Positions 39,501 through 50,254 are shown, counted from the first letter of the stretch. The stretch: DNA of 64,000 bases from Synaphobranchus kaupii (GCA_029718625.1 CM056387.1:33943863-34007862); one strand, 5' to 3'. Notes: a model not told the origin generated them from the sequence alone. Numbers and translations are program-made.

Positions 39501-39839
39501 CTTTTTAAGTGTCTCCAATGGCGAGTAAACACAATTTATCGTGGGGTTCGATGCACGTTAGCAGGCCTTGTGAAATGGTCTGTAGGAGGGAGCCTATTAG
39601 ATTCCAAGTCGGATGAGCTCTGACAGCCTTGAAGAGAGGACGCTTTTTCTTGCTGCTCCTGCTTTACTTTCTTTGCTTTATTTTCTTTCCATCGGCTTAC
39701 AGCTGATTCATTTTATTCATTTTATTGTTTTACTTATTTTATTTTATATCTTTTAAATTTATTTATTTTTGTTTACTTCCTACTTGTATCTTTTTAAAAA
39801 AAATAAAAAACAACAAAAAACAACACACAAACGGGCAAA

Positions 39840-41420
39840 ATGAAGCACTGCAAAGATTGCGACAGGCATCTCCAGAGGATTACTGTTCTTGAGACAAAGA
39901 TTAGAATGCAAGAAGATGGATCTATAAATGAATTGCCTTCTCGGAATCCGTCACCCATGGCTAGGCTAACAACATGCAAAACAGTGGGTACCAACACTGG
40001 GTTGCTTCCACTACCAAATGCTAACGTTACGCAACTATCTGCTAACGCAACAAGGAGTAACAAAGATAACTTTCCACCAGTGGGAAGAAAAAACAAGAAG
40101 AAACCTGTTTCCCTCGGACCGGGAAAGCTTAAACTGAGCAACAGATTCCTACCACTATCATCACAGCCAGAATCGCCATCTGTCAAGGCAACGAAGCCCC
40201 CCACCACCACTGCTTTTATTACCTCTTCCACTCAAGACACACATCAGATTGCAGGTAATGACATCAAAAGGTACTGTTTTCCAAATAAATTACCTCTTGA
40301 CATTGCGGAAGAAATCCCTGTCATTATGGCTTCCAATCAAAACATAAGCAATATTATTTTGCAGGTAGACGCTAAAGTCACCCATAAGCCAGAATCAGTA
40401 ACTTTGAAAAAGAATTTTGAGGCTCTGTTAAAAGCTGTTAGCTCTCTTGACATTAAGATGTACATCTCCGGCCCTCTACCTGCAATAAAAATGAGCTCAG
40501 AAAAATTCTCCAGAACATTTGGATTTAACGCATGGCTGTTTTCGGCCTGTCTTAAATGGAATGTGAAGTTTATTGACAACTTGGACCATTTCTGGAAGCA
40601 ACACCACCTTTTTAAGAAAAACGGATCTCAGCTGAACAGAGCTGGTGAAAACATTTTGTTCTTGAACATTCGCCGTGCCCTTAAAGCAGACACAACAACA
40701 CAGAACACCGTGTCCTCGATAACTCAACCGGTGCTATCTAATGCACCTCTCTCTGGTATCAAAACAAGCGCAACAGCCCAGAACACTGTGTCTCTGATAA
40801 CACAGACCATGGAATCCGCTGCACCCACCACAGACCCAAAAAGCAAGCTCGGGACACCCACACCAACTGCATTTGAGAAGACACAGACCAAGGCAAATCC
40901 CACTGACCCAAAAAGCGAAGTTGGGACACCCACATCAGCTGCCTCTGAGAAAACGGCCCAGCCGCCCATCTGTGTCACTGATGGCTCTGCCCAGCCCACT
41001 GTCTGCGTGAACAGAGATGACAGCTCTACTCACCCCCCTTCACCACTCTCTGAAGACAGCGAGGGATCCTCTGTCTTTGGTTCTTTTAATCTTTCCCCCC
41101 CTCCCTCCCCTCTGGCCTTCACCCTGAGGATGAATCAGCTAGTGTCTGCAGGCATACGACTAACTCCCTCTCTTGCCAGTCCCAGATTCTCCCCCCCCCT
41201 CCCCCCCCCCCCCAGGAGGATAGTCCCTTCTACAGCTCCACCATCCACTCCTAAGAACCATCACCTCCCCCCCCCCCCCCATCCCCCTCCCCAGACGGAG
41301 AGTTCCTTCTCCCACCGCAGCGCCCCCCCTACAGCTCCACCATCCACTCCTAAGCCACCTCCCAGGTCTCATCGAGCCCTGAACCACCACAACCTATCCC
41401 CAAATCTGGCAATAAACTGA
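39840..41420 (+). CDS. LINE ORF1 protein, degenerate esterase-like
   Basis: A 526-codon ORF1 from ATG 39840 to TGA 41420. The N-terminus carries CKDCDRH and a short heptad-like stretch. Residues about 138-285 align by eye with the SGNH/GDSL esterase domain of fish L2/CR1 ORF1 proteins: KRYCFPNKL, then NIILQVDAKV, MYISGPLPAI, FSRTFGFNAWL and NGSQLNRAG. The family's catalytic motifs are not kept: the GDS serine block reads GNDI, HVGTND reads QVDAKV, and the DGxHPN histidine block reads NGSQLN. The C-terminal third (about 280-526) is Thr/Pro-rich, with proline runs coded by long C tracts (41187-41215, 41268-41300). ORF1 of this class is thought to bind the element RNA or membranes. Here enzymatic activity is doubtful. 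Family assignment rests on memory of the family, not on a search. Confidence 0.8.
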   Translation: MKHCKDCDRHLQRITVLETKIRMQEDGSINELPSRNPSPMARLTTCKTVGTNTGLLPLPNANVTQLSANATRSNKDNFPPVGRKNKKKPVSLGPGKLKLSNRFLPLSSQPESPSVKATKPPTTTAFITSSTQDTHQIAGNDIKRYCFPNKLPLDIAEEIPVIMASNQNISNIILQVDAKVTHKPESVTLKKNFEALLKAVSSLDIKMYISGPLPAIKMSSEKFSRTFGFNAWLFSACLKWNVKFIDNLDHFWKQHHLFKKNGSQLNRAGENILFLNIRRALKADTTTQNTVSSITQPVLSNAPLSGIKTSATAQNTVSLITQTMESAAPTTDPKSKLGTPTPTAFEKTQTKANPTDPKSEVGTPTSAASEKTAQPPICVTDGSAQPTVCVNRDDSSTHPPSPLSEDSEGSSVFGSFNLSPPPSPLAFTLRMNQLVSAGIRLTPSLASPRFSPPLPPPPRRIVPSTAPPSTPKNHHLPPPPHPPPQTESSFSHRSAPPTAPPSTPKPPPRSHRALNHHNLSPNLAIN

Positions 41421-41483
41421 CATGAGTCGGGTCCCTGCTATGCCCCACACATTAGCCCTGACAACAAGCTGGGGCCCTGCCGC

Positions 41484-44441
41484 ATGCACTCTACCATCCC
41501 AGTCATGCTTAGAAGCAATAGAACCAGAAAAACTCATGTCAGACATGGTAGGAAGTTAGCTAATCTTTCTATCATCCCACGTTTAGTCCCAACTGTCCCA
41601 ATGCCCACCTCTAACTGCACTATCAAGCTGGCCCTTTTAAACGTTAGATCCCTAAATAATAAGTCTTTTCTAATTAATGATTTTATAACTGTTAATAACC
41701 TAGATTTTATATTTTTAACAGAAACATGGTTAGAAAAAGGCAGCAGTGAAACAGTACTTATAGAGTCAGCTCCCCAGTACTTCAAGTATATGAATGCTCT
41801 TCGTGTTGACAGGAAAGGCGGAGGGGTGGCTGCTATTTTCAGAGATACATTTCAATGTAAGCAAGTATCCTTCGATGATTTTGCTTCTTTTGAGTACCTT
41901 GGCATTGTGCTACAAGGTTCTCCTCGAACACTATTTTTAACTATCTACAGACCTCCAAGATACTCTCCTAACTTTATTGATGATTTTAGCGAACTCATCT
42001 CAGTAATCTCCACTGATTTTGACTGTTTTGCCATAACTGGTGATTTTAACATCCACATTGACAATCCCAATAATAACTATGCTAAAGAACTGTTTGCAGT
42101 ATTTGATTCCTTTGGTCTGACTCAGCATGTGACGGGACCCACACACTGTCGTGGTCATACACTGGATCTGGTAATCACAAAAGGTGTAAACATTGTAAGT
42201 ATTGTTGTCAAAAATGTGGCACTCTCAGACCACTACTGTGTATTTTTTGATATGCTGACCTGCCCAGACACCCAGTTCAACCTATGCCCTGTCAGAGCAC
42301 GATCTATCAATGAGAATACAAGTGCATTATTTGTTACGGCTTTTTCATCAACACTTAGCATAGCATCAGACTCTGTTGATGTTCTTTGTGAGAATTTAAA
42401 CTCCAAAATCGTGAATATTATGGATGATATCGCACCCATGAAAAACAAATCTGTATCTGGCAAACAGAGAGCACCTTGGAGAAATTCCCAAGCAGTAAAA
42501 AATATGAAAAGAGAATGTAGGATAACTGAACGCAGGTGGAGGAAAACGAAGCTACAAATCCACTATGACATTCATAAAGAGAAGCTGCAAGCCTACAACC
42601 TAGAAATAAAAAGGGCTAGACAGTCTTTTTTCTCTGGTGTCATTAATAGAAACACTAATCATACCCAGACTCTCTTTGCTACAGTCGACAGACTGACAAA
42701 CCCTCCAGTTCAACCTCCTCCTGAACTCTGCTCTGTTAATAAATGCAATGACTTTGCGTCGTATTTTAGCATCAAAATTAGCGACATTCGATCAGCCATT
42801 AGCTCCATTAGCTCCTCCGCACCCACCGGCATAGCCGCACCATGCTCTTCTTCTCTGCTAAAAAACTGTCCTCCTTGCCTGTCGCATTTTAGTGAAATTG
42901 ACAATGAGGCGCTTGAAGAAATAGTGCAGCATCTTAAACCATCTACTTGCTCATTAGATCCTGCACCCTCTAGCTTTTTAAAAGCTAACTTTAGTTATTT
43001 AGCTTCAGAAATACTGCAAATAGCTAACTGCTCACTCCGGACTGGCCTTTTTCCGAAATCTTTAAAAACTGCAGTCATTAAACCTCTTTTAAAAAAGAAA
43101 AATTTAGACCCATTCAAATTAAATAATTATCGCCCTATTTCTAACCTTCCCTTCATTAGTAAGATTCTTGAGAAGGCTGTTTCTAATCAACTAAACAATT
43201 TTTTAAACCAAAACTGCCTTTTTGACACTTTTCAGTCTGGTTTTAGACCCCATCACAGCACAGAAACGGCACTCATCAAAGTTTTAAATGACATTCGCAT
43301 AAACAGTGACTCAGGTAAAATCTCTGTTCTTGTTCTGTTGGATCTCAGTGCAGCCTTTGATACTATAGATCATCAAATACTCATTGACAGACTACATCAT
43401 TGGATTGGGCTCTCGGGCACAGCTTTAAACTGGTTCAAATCTTACCTACAAGATAGAGATTACTTTGTAACCATTAATAACTACCAATCAGAACGGACTA
43501 CTCTGACCTCCGGGGTCCCCCAAGGTTCCATCCTCGGTCCTCTATTGTTCAACTTATATATGCTCCCCCTCGGTCAAATCTTTCAAAGGTACCAAATGTC
43601 ATACCACAGCTATGCGGATGACACACAAATTTACCTGTCATTTACTCCTGACGACTACAACCCTATTGACTCCCTATACAAATGTTTAAAGCAAGTTAAC
43701 AGCTGGATGTGTCAAAACTTTCTCCAGCTAAACAAAGACAAAACCGAAATTATTGTTTTCGGGAGCAAAGAACCGAGACAAAAAATAGCTCTCCACCTTG
43801 ACACTCTTAGTTTACGAACAACCTTGCAGGCCAGAAACCTAGGTGTACTCATTGACTCTGATCTCAACTTTGATAACCATGTCAAGTCAATAACCAAATC
43901 TGCCTTTTATCATCTTAAGAATATAGCAAGAGTCAAAGGGTTTATGTCTAAACAAGACCTAGAAACCCTCATTCATGCCTTCATTTCAAGTAGGGTTGAT
44001 TACTGTAATGCTCTTTTCACTGGTCTCTCAAAAAAGTCCATTAAACGGCTCCAACTTATACAAAACGCTGCTGCCAGGCTTCTTACAAGGACTAAAAGAA
44101 GTGCACACATTACTCCAATCCTTAGATCATTACACTGGCTTCCAGTCCACTATAGAATAGATTTCAAAGTGATGCTAATAGTTTATAAATCACTCAACGG
44201 CTTAGGACCAAAATACATCTTGGAAATGCTCAGGCCATATAAACCAAACAGATCTCTCAGATCTTTGGGATCGGATCAGCTCATTGTGCCCAAGGTTAAA
44301 ACAAAAAATGGGGAGGCAGCCTTTAGTTTTTACGCTACCCATAGCTGGAACCTATTACCCTACGACCTTAGACATGCCTCTTGTATTATGTCTTTTAAAT
44401 CTGGTCTGAAAACTTTGCTCTTCTCACGGGCCTTTAACTGA
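41484..44441 (+). CDS. LINE ORF2: endonuclease-reverse transcriptase
   Basis: A 985-codon replicase for target-primed reverse transcription. The N-terminal APE-type endonuclease spans residues about 47-255 with NVRSLNNK (about 50), TETWL (about 79), YRPPR (about 154), GDFNIH (about 186), TLDLVIT (about 228) and LSDHYC (about 247): the expected catalytic Asn, Glu, Tyr, Asp/Asn and Ser-Asp-His set. The reverse transcriptase spans about 530-790 with NNYRPISNLP (about 546), LDLSAAFDTIDH (about 619), GVPQGSILGPLLF (about 678) and the active-site YADD (about 709). The C-terminus has the NAAARLLTR and HWLPVHYRIDFK block common in L2/CR1/Rex1 elements. No stop or frameshift was seen, so it could be functional. 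Start codon 41484 is the first ATG of the frame; translation after ORF1 may use reinitiation. Confidence 0.96.
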   Translation: MHSTIPVMLRSNRTRKTHVRHGRKLANLSIIPRLVPTVPMPTSNCTIKLALLNVRSLNNKSFLINDFITVNNLDFIFLTETWLEKGSSETVLIESAPQYFKYMNALRVDRKGGGVAAIFRDTFQCKQVSFDDFASFEYLGIVLQGSPRTLFLTIYRPPRYSPNFIDDFSELISVISTDFDCFAITGDFNIHIDNPNNNYAKELFAVFDSFGLTQHVTGPTHCRGHTLDLVITKGVNIVSIVVKNVALSDHYCVFFDMLTCPDTQFNLCPVRARSINENTSALFVTAFSSTLSIASDSVDVLCENLNSKIVNIMDDIAPMKNKSVSGKQRAPWRNSQAVKNMKRECRITERRWRKTKLQIHYDIHKEKLQAYNLEIKRARQSFFSGVINRNTNHTQTLFATVDRLTNPPVQPPPELCSVNKCNDFASYFSIKISDIRSAISSISSSAPTGIAAPCSSSLLKNCPPCLSHFSEIDNEALEEIVQHLKPSTCSLDPAPSSFLKANFSYLASEILQIANCSLRTGLFPKSLKTAVIKPLLKKKNLDPFKLNNYRPISNLPFISKILEKAVSNQLNNFLNQNCLFDTFQSGFRPHHSTETALIKVLNDIRINSDSGKISVLVLLDLSAAFDTIDHQILIDRLHHWIGLSGTALNWFKSYLQDRDYFVTINNYQSERTTLTSGVPQGSILGPLLFNLYMLPLGQIFQRYQMSYHSYADDTQIYLSFTPDDYNPIDSLYKCLKQVNSWMCQNFLQLNKDKTEIIVFGSKEPRQKIALHLDTLSLRTTLQARNLGVLIDSDLNFDNHVKSITKSAFYHLKNIARVKGFMSKQDLETLIHAFISSRVDYCNALFTGLSKKSIKRLQLIQNAAARLLTRTKRSAHITPILRSLHWLPVHYRIDFKVMLIVYKSLNGLGPKYILEMLRPYKPNRSLRSLGSDQLIVPKVKTKNGEAAFSFYATHSWNLLPYDLRHASCIMSFKSGLKTLLFSRAFN

Positions 44442-45339
44442 AATTTTGCTGTATTGTACTGCATTTTATTGTACTTTTATTAAGCCCAGCCGGTATTTTT
44501 AACTCTATTGTTTCTTGTTTTATTTATCCTAGAGTGTTCCATTAGCTCCTGTCTGTCTATTAAAAAGACAGAGGCACTTCTATCTTTTCTAATTTATTTA
44601 TTTTTAAGCTTATTTATCCTTTAAAGCTGTTTTATCTTTTATTTATTTTTTATCTCTTTTTATTATTTGTTTTATTCTTTCTTTTTCTGCACCGCATATA
44701 CTTAGATAAATACTGTTATCTGATGTCAGTTGTTGCCTGTTATCTGTTGAGCACCTGAAAAGTCCTCTATAAAGAGTCCGCTCAACTTAAAAGTTTGATT
44801 AAAAGTCTGATTAGTGACCGACGGGTCCGTCACTCTGTGGAGTGATTCAAACTGTGGAGGCTGTATGCTGCTCCCACCCATGGGCTAATACGTAAAAAGA
44901 GGCCGTAGTGCGCTCAACTTGAGGCTGTAGTGCGCTCAACTTAAAAGTTTGATTAGTGACCGACGGGTCCGTCACTCTGTGGAGTGATTCAAACTGTGGA
45001 GGCTGTATGCTGCTCCCACCCATGGGCTAATAATATTTTTACAAAAGTCCTGCAGCGTAGCTGGCAGGCACCTGCAGCGGACCTGGCAGGTATAATATCA
45101 CCCAGAGAGAGAGGCTGTACGGTGCGTAGCAGATTGCAGGTAGCAGGCTGTTTGTGGTAGGAGTGTTTGTTGGGTATTTGTTTTGTGGGCCCAACCAGTA
45201 TTGCGTTTTATTATAACTGTTTTAACTTCTTATTAACATTGTTTCAATTCTAATTTACTTTTTATATAATGTCTTTCTATGTCTTATGTAAAGCACTTTG
45301 AGTTGCCTAGTGTATGAAATGTGCTATACAAATAAACTT
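44442..45339 (+). other. LINE 3' UTR with internal duplication
   Basis: A T-rich 3' UTR. An 82-bp block starting GATTAGTGACCGACGGGTCC and ending CATGGGCTAATA occurs at 44809-44890 and again at 44951-45032 without visible change. The joining sequence carries GTAGTGCGCTCAACTT twice. The ACGGGTCCGT core can form a small hairpin. The final about 70 bp is the conserved L2-type 3' end. Confidence 0.9.
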
Positions 45340-45362
45340 GACTTGACTTGACTTGACTTGAT

Positions 45363-45468
45363 GTCTGACGTTTGACCCCCTCCACTCATCTCAAACTACC
45401 ACACCTGGAAGGAACAGAATATATAATCTAATATCAAACCTTGACCGTTCATTTAAATACGTTTCTTA

Positions 45469-45510
<42 letters not shown>

Positions 45511-46794
45511 GAAAGAGATAGAGGGATAGAGAAAGAGGGATGGGGAACAAGAAATAGAGAGAGAAAGAGGGGATGGAACAGATAGACAGGGAAAGAGCAA
45601 GGAAGAGGGGGGGGGGGGGGAGAGAGAGAGAGGCCTGTGGGGACATCCATCAATTTAAGAGGATTACATCTGTGACTCACAAGCGGCCATCTCGTTTCTG
45701 AATCGATATCCAGCGGAACGCGCGATCAAAAGATCTCACTCAGTGTTGCACTCAAGGGGGCCGTCAATCAAGCCGGCCGCTTCTCCCCAACACACAAGGG
45801 CTTCCGCCTGTGGTAATTAACCACTGAAAATTGAGATCGCTTGTGGAGCAGTGTACGCTCATTTTGACCCCCCCCCCCCCCCAAATCCTGGTCCCACTTC
45901 ACATGCAGATACCTCATCTGCACTGTAAACAAAACCTCAGGATCCCCGCGAGAGTGCATTTCAAAGATTGGAACAGGTAAGACTCAGGAAATTCCACTAA
46001 GCTTTTTTTTTAATCTTGGAGGGAGTAGCATCAGATACAAGATCTCCATTCTCCTTTCAGACGGAGCAATTAACTGCTCCAGGCACTTGATCCTTTCCTC
46101 AGGGGGGGGTTACCTAAAAACCCTTAATCTTTAAAGACACGGCCGGGATACCAGCATCGCTGGCCGGCGTGTCTGTCAGTCTGTTCCGATTGGTTCCCAA
46201 TCGGACGTCAATGGCCCTGGATTACCTTGGGCCCTTCTCTCGGATGACAAACGCAGCTGTTCGACAAGGTTTATTATCCAGTGAAGAGCTCTTGATCTGA
46301 TGAGCCTGCAAACACTAAAATGAGGATTTCATGTGGAAACAGCGTGTTACATGAGCCTGGTCATTTCTGCAGCAAATACTCATTTTGTAAATGCATGGCA
46401 TTGACAAGTACAAAAAAAAACAAAAAACACACACTCCCCATGGCCAAAAGGAGCACTAGCGGCCCAATAAAGCGCTCAATACATCTGAATAATTTATGCA
46501 TTAGAGAGAAATGTCCTATTGTTCAATTATACATTAGCAGTGCTCACGGATACCTCTCGACCGTTCCATTGTTTTCAACGTCAAACTCTGTCCAACAGAG
46601 GGGAAAAGAGCATATATAAATAAGAACGAAAATACCGGGGGGATAATTATGTCACCCACGGTGTTATTGGCGGCTTCGGGAGACGATCCGTTTTCCTGGC
46701 TACAGTGGCATACAGCTCGCCCACCGCGCGTCAATAACCGCATTGTAAAAGGAGAGAGAGAGAATGACTGCGATTCACGCTATTCCAGCTGGAA
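45363..46794. other. Unassigned DNA with GA tracts
   Basis: GA microsatellite at 45472-45509, decaying to 45600, then a G run at 45608-45622 and a C run at 45869-45883. The segment 45660-46330 is unique-looking and could be conserved noncoding DNA. No gene is recognised. Confidence 0.45.
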
Positions 46795-47194
46795 TCGGTA
46801 GCCTACACAATGCGACCGGACGGATGGGCTAGGCGTCCACCCTCTCGGTAGCCTACACAACGCGGCCGGACGGATGGGCTAGGCGTCCACCCTCTCGGTA
46901 GCCTACACAATGCGACCGGACGGATGGGCTAGGCGTCCACCCTCTCGGTAGCCTACACAACGCGGCCGGACGGATGGGCTAGGCGTCCACCCTCTCGGTA
47001 GCCTACACAACGCGGCCGGACGGATGGGCTAGGCGTCCACCCTCTCGGTAGCCTACACAACGCGACCGGACGGATGGGCTAGGCGTCCACCCTCTCGGTA
47101 GCCTACACAACGCGACCGGACGGATGGGCTAGGCGTCCACCCTCTCGGTAGCCTACACAACGCGACCGGACGGATGGGCTAGGCGTCCACCCTC
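46795..47194. repeat. 50-bp minisatellite, exactly 8 copies
   Basis: Eight head-to-tail 50-bp units starting TCGGTAGCCTACACAA and ending GGCGTCCACCCTC. The only differences are at two sites (TGCGACC, CGCGGCC, CGCGACC), ordered A-B-A-B-B-C-C-C. The unit is GC- and CpG-rich and has no indels. Confidence 0.98.
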
Positions 47195-47296
47195 GTCGCC
47201 TACAGAGCTGCCACTGCTCAAAGTAAAAAGCACTTTTGCTGTCTCAGGGCACGGGGCATGTGCTTCAGCATGTATTGGTGTCTATCTGTGTGCGTG

Positions 47297-47353
47297 CCTG
47301 TGTGTGTGTGTGTGTGTGTGCGCGTTTGTGCGTGTGTGTGTATGTGTGTGTGG
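47297..47353. repeat. (GT)n microsatellite
   Basis: Interrupted GT tract (with CGCG and TGCG words) abutting the hAT element. Confidence 0.9.
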
Positions 47354-47355
47354 AG

Positions 47356-48550
47356 TAGTGTTGTCACGATACCAAAATTTTGACTTCGATACCGATACCA
47401 GGTTTAGTATCATGATACTCGATACTGAAACGGTACTTGAAACTGAAACGATACTGATTCGATACTCGGTACCTCTACTGAAATGACCTTAACCCTATTT
47501 ACTTTGGCCCTTCAGAGGCAATTTCCTCCTCGTTTCTACTAGTTTTATTTAAATGTCAATATCTAAAAAAATATTCCCTGCACATCCATGGTTTTAAGTT
47601 CGAACTGAAGAAGAAGCTGTATCATTCAGAAATTTGCTACAGAATACATTTATTTCAGAATAGTCACATACAGTACAGTGTTTCCCCTAGATTTTTTTTC
47701 AGGCCGGGTGGTAGGCCCCTCGAAACTACCAGTGTTGTTGCGCGTACACGGTGTCATCAAACGCGCGTGCGGGGCCGAGGTAGTATCATCGCGCAGGTCG
47801 GGGGTACGGAGAGTCGTCGCACACATGGGGAGGGTGTTGGTAACAAAGTGGTGCATTTCTCCATTCTGAGCTAAAATAACATTTGCTCACAAAGGCGTAT
47901 GGTAAATAAATATTAGTTATTTATAATATTAATAAACTTAAAACAGAACTTATATACAATAAACCCCCCTTAGCTTCACAAATGATATTCAGAACTATAC
48001 AACTTAAACCCAGGACAAGGAGTTTGTTTCTACCGGTTTTTAAGGACTGTTTCTGGATCAGCTATCTTTGCAGCACTGTAGAGCTGCTTTTGAGACTCCT
48101 CCATAGTGCTGATCCATAATCAGTCCTTAAAAACAGGCAGAATCAAACTCCTGCCTCTGCAGTATTAGCTTTTACTCTACACTAAAATGTAAGAGTTCTG
48201 GTCAGATAGCGAAACGGACGAAAGTGCGCCATTTTGCGTAGAGGCGGAAACTATAATTACACCCTCATAATATCAGCGCTGCCATTGAAAATTTAATTAG
48301 GCCTAACGGGAAACCGAAGCTGTTTTGGCAAGGGTTTTTCCAGATGCTATTTTGATCATTCCAGCATTCTGCGGTAAGGGAAATATTGCAGCTACATAAA
48401 AGAAAAAGAAAAAAAAAGATTATATAAAAAAAAAGAATAATATAAAAAAAAATTTTTAAGTACCGAACGTCGGAAAATTCTAATACCGAACCGTTTTTTT
48501 TTTTTAAGTATCGAAAAAGTACCGAAGTTTCGGTGTACCGTGCAACACTA
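47356..48550. mobile_element. hAT element, non-autonomous, 1.2 kb
   Basis: Flanked by perfect 8-bp duplications GTGTGGAG (47348-47355 and 48551-48558). Ends TAGTGTTGTCACGATACC and GGTGTACCGTGCAACACTA are imperfect inverted repeats. Subterminal sequence is full of short GATAC/GTATC words (47360-47475, 48460-48540), as in hAT ends. No transposase frame is present. The interior includes a palindrome at 48018-48172. Confidence 0.9.
48018..48172. repeat. Palindrome within the hAT element
   Basis: GGAGTTTGTTTCTACCGG and TTTTTAAGGACTG at the left pair with CAGTCCTTAAAAACAGG and AATCAAACTCCTG at the right; GGATCAGC and GCTGATCC pair further in. It is probably a nested foldback. Confidence 0.8.
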
Positions 48551-48683
48551 GTGTGGAGATGCTGTGTTGTTCTGCAATTGTGCGTCCTGGCACAGGCAGG
48601 CTTATTGCACACATGCCCAGCGTTAAATGGGCAATTTAGAACTGGGTTTTTGGAGTTACTGCCACGCCTCTCGCACACAGCAT

Positions 48684-48804
48684 CTGACCCACGTGCGCCT
48701 CCTCCACGCATTGACCCGCGTGCGCCTCCTCCACGCATTGACCCGCGTGCGCCTCCTCCACGCATTGACCCGCGTGCGCCTCCTCCACGCATTGACCCGT
48801 GTGT
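48684..48804. repeat. 27-bp minisatellite, 4.4 copies
   Basis: Unit TGACCCGCGTGCGCCTCC followed by TCCACGCAT. Because 27 is a multiple of three, several frames stay open and read as 9-residue repeats (RAPPPRIDP). The frames at 48533-49051 and 48627-48950 are therefore probably artefacts. Confidence 0.95.
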
Positions 48805-49929
48805 CAGTGTTCACCTTAGAACTGACAGCAGCAACCCGAGCGCCTGTTCATTTACTGACAGAGACGGGAAGAGTCAGACTGAGCGGCAGCTGTCAGTATC
48901 CTGGGAGGTATCCATCGGTCCATCGGTCAGCACTCAGACAGGCAAACTGATCAAAGCGGTCAACCTAATCGAGTTTGACGGACAGGCGACTGTTTTTTTC
49001 TCTCTCTTCACGGTGAGGAAGAACAATGTGGGCTCCCAGCACCACTCCTGAGGTGCCTTTTCGTTACCTCCTCTTCCTCATGTTGGATGTACTCGTGCGC
49101 CACGCCGGCTGTGACACAGAGAGGGGTCAGAGACAGGACCCCCCCCCCCCCCCCCAACCCCAACCCCAACCCCAATCTGTATTCAAACCCGCACCTTTTA
49201 ACGGGCAGCCAAGCTTCACACAATAAAACCAAGACCGCGCTCGAAAAGGGGAAGGGAAATCTCTGAGGGGGGCCGAGGCAACTGCCGCCCTTTCTCTCGC
49301 CACGGCAACGGGAGCCGCTTTCATGTTCGCAAGAAGAAAAGAAAAGGGCAGAGCCGCTCCTGCGATAGGGGGGCGGGGGGGGCGTCCGTCAGAGCCACAC
49401 GAGCGAGCGCTGCAGACCCAGCCTCTGAGCTCCCGTTCTCTTCCAGCTCTCCTTGGGGGAGAGAACTCCCCCTAATTGCAGGGAGGAGCTGGCGGGAGTC
49501 ACGATCCACAGGGTCCGTCCAAACATAGGAACGCTTTCTTTTCTGGGGTGGATAATTTTGAGCGAATTGAAGTGAAAAAGGAAAAGTGTAATAGAATAGC
49601 CGCGATTTAGGATTACAAAGCGTGCTCATCTCCGCTCCTCCTTTCCTAACTGTGAGGAATTGCCGTTTGGGATGGACAGCAGCGCTCGAGAGGGCGATTA
49701 CTTGCAGTAAATGGTATTACACACTTCATGTGTTGGCCACTTCATCATGTGGTGAACAGCCAGAATCAACACAAAAAGGATAATTGGCTAATTACCTATT
49801 ATTAAGTCCGGAACCAAAATAAACCATAAAATACCAAATTAATAAACAGTGAGGCAAAAAGTACACAAGAAAAACCCAAGACACAGCAGTCATCAATAAA
49901 AAGGTCCCCATTTAGACCTGGGAGTAAAG
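48805..49929. other. Unassigned stretch
   Basis: Contains a C run followed by three CCCCAA words (49139-49173), which is telomere-like in wording but too short to mean a telomere. No gene is recognised. Confidence 0.4.
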
Positions 49930-50254
49930 GCCCATCCAAGAACGATAACTATAAATATATTGTTTAAAAAATCATTCTAACTCAAGTGGATGGCGGAGTG
50001 CACACCACAACCATAACAACAATGACAGTGACAAATGATATCGTTGGGTTCACTTTCAGAGCGATTTGATGAACGACAGAAACACTGACAGCCAATCAAA
50101 ATCCATCAGAATTTACAAGCTGTCGACACAGCTGGAGCGCACAGCGCAGTGCGTGCTTGGTGCCACTGTTTACAGAACGTTATCGTTCATCAGTTTGGAT
50201 GCTCACATCGTTAGCGTTATCGTTATTGGTATAGTTATCGTTCTTGGTGTGGGC
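49930..50254. mobile_element. MITE with CAAGAACGATAACTATA ends
   Basis: The left end GCCCATCCAAGAACGATAAC and right end GTTATCGTTCTTGGTGTGGG are inverted repeats. The right subterminal region is rich in TTATCGTT words. No target duplication was resolved and no protein is encoded. Confidence 0.75.

Larger units (their letters stand above)
39650..45362 (+). mobile_element. L2/CR1-group LINE, both ORFs open
   Basis: A non-LTR retrotransposon with an ORF1 (39840-41420), a 63-bp gap, an ORF2 (41484-44441), a T-rich 3' UTR and a 3' end typical of the L2 group (GTAAAGCACTTTGAG, GTGCTATACAAATAAAC) followed by about five TTGAC repeats (45340-45361) instead of poly-A. The 5' boundary is not defined by sequence; about 39650 is a guess. 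I could not find a target duplication. Both frames are uninterrupted, which is unusual because most genomic LINE copies are 5'-truncated. The ORF2 motifs fit L2; a Rex1 or other CR1-superfamily assignment is not excluded. Confidence 0.92.

Noticed and set aside
47675..47870. Separate nested hAT starting CAGTGTTTCCCCTAG inside the 47.4-48.6 kb element
   Set aside because: The start resembles a hAT terminus, but no matching right end or 8-bp duplication was found.
48533..49051. 172-codon ORF with RAPPPRIDP repeats
   Set aside because: The repeats come from a 27-bp minisatellite whose length keeps several frames open.
49139..49173. Telomere-like CCCCAA repeats
   Set aside because: Only about three units after a C run; vertebrate telomeres use TTAGGG.
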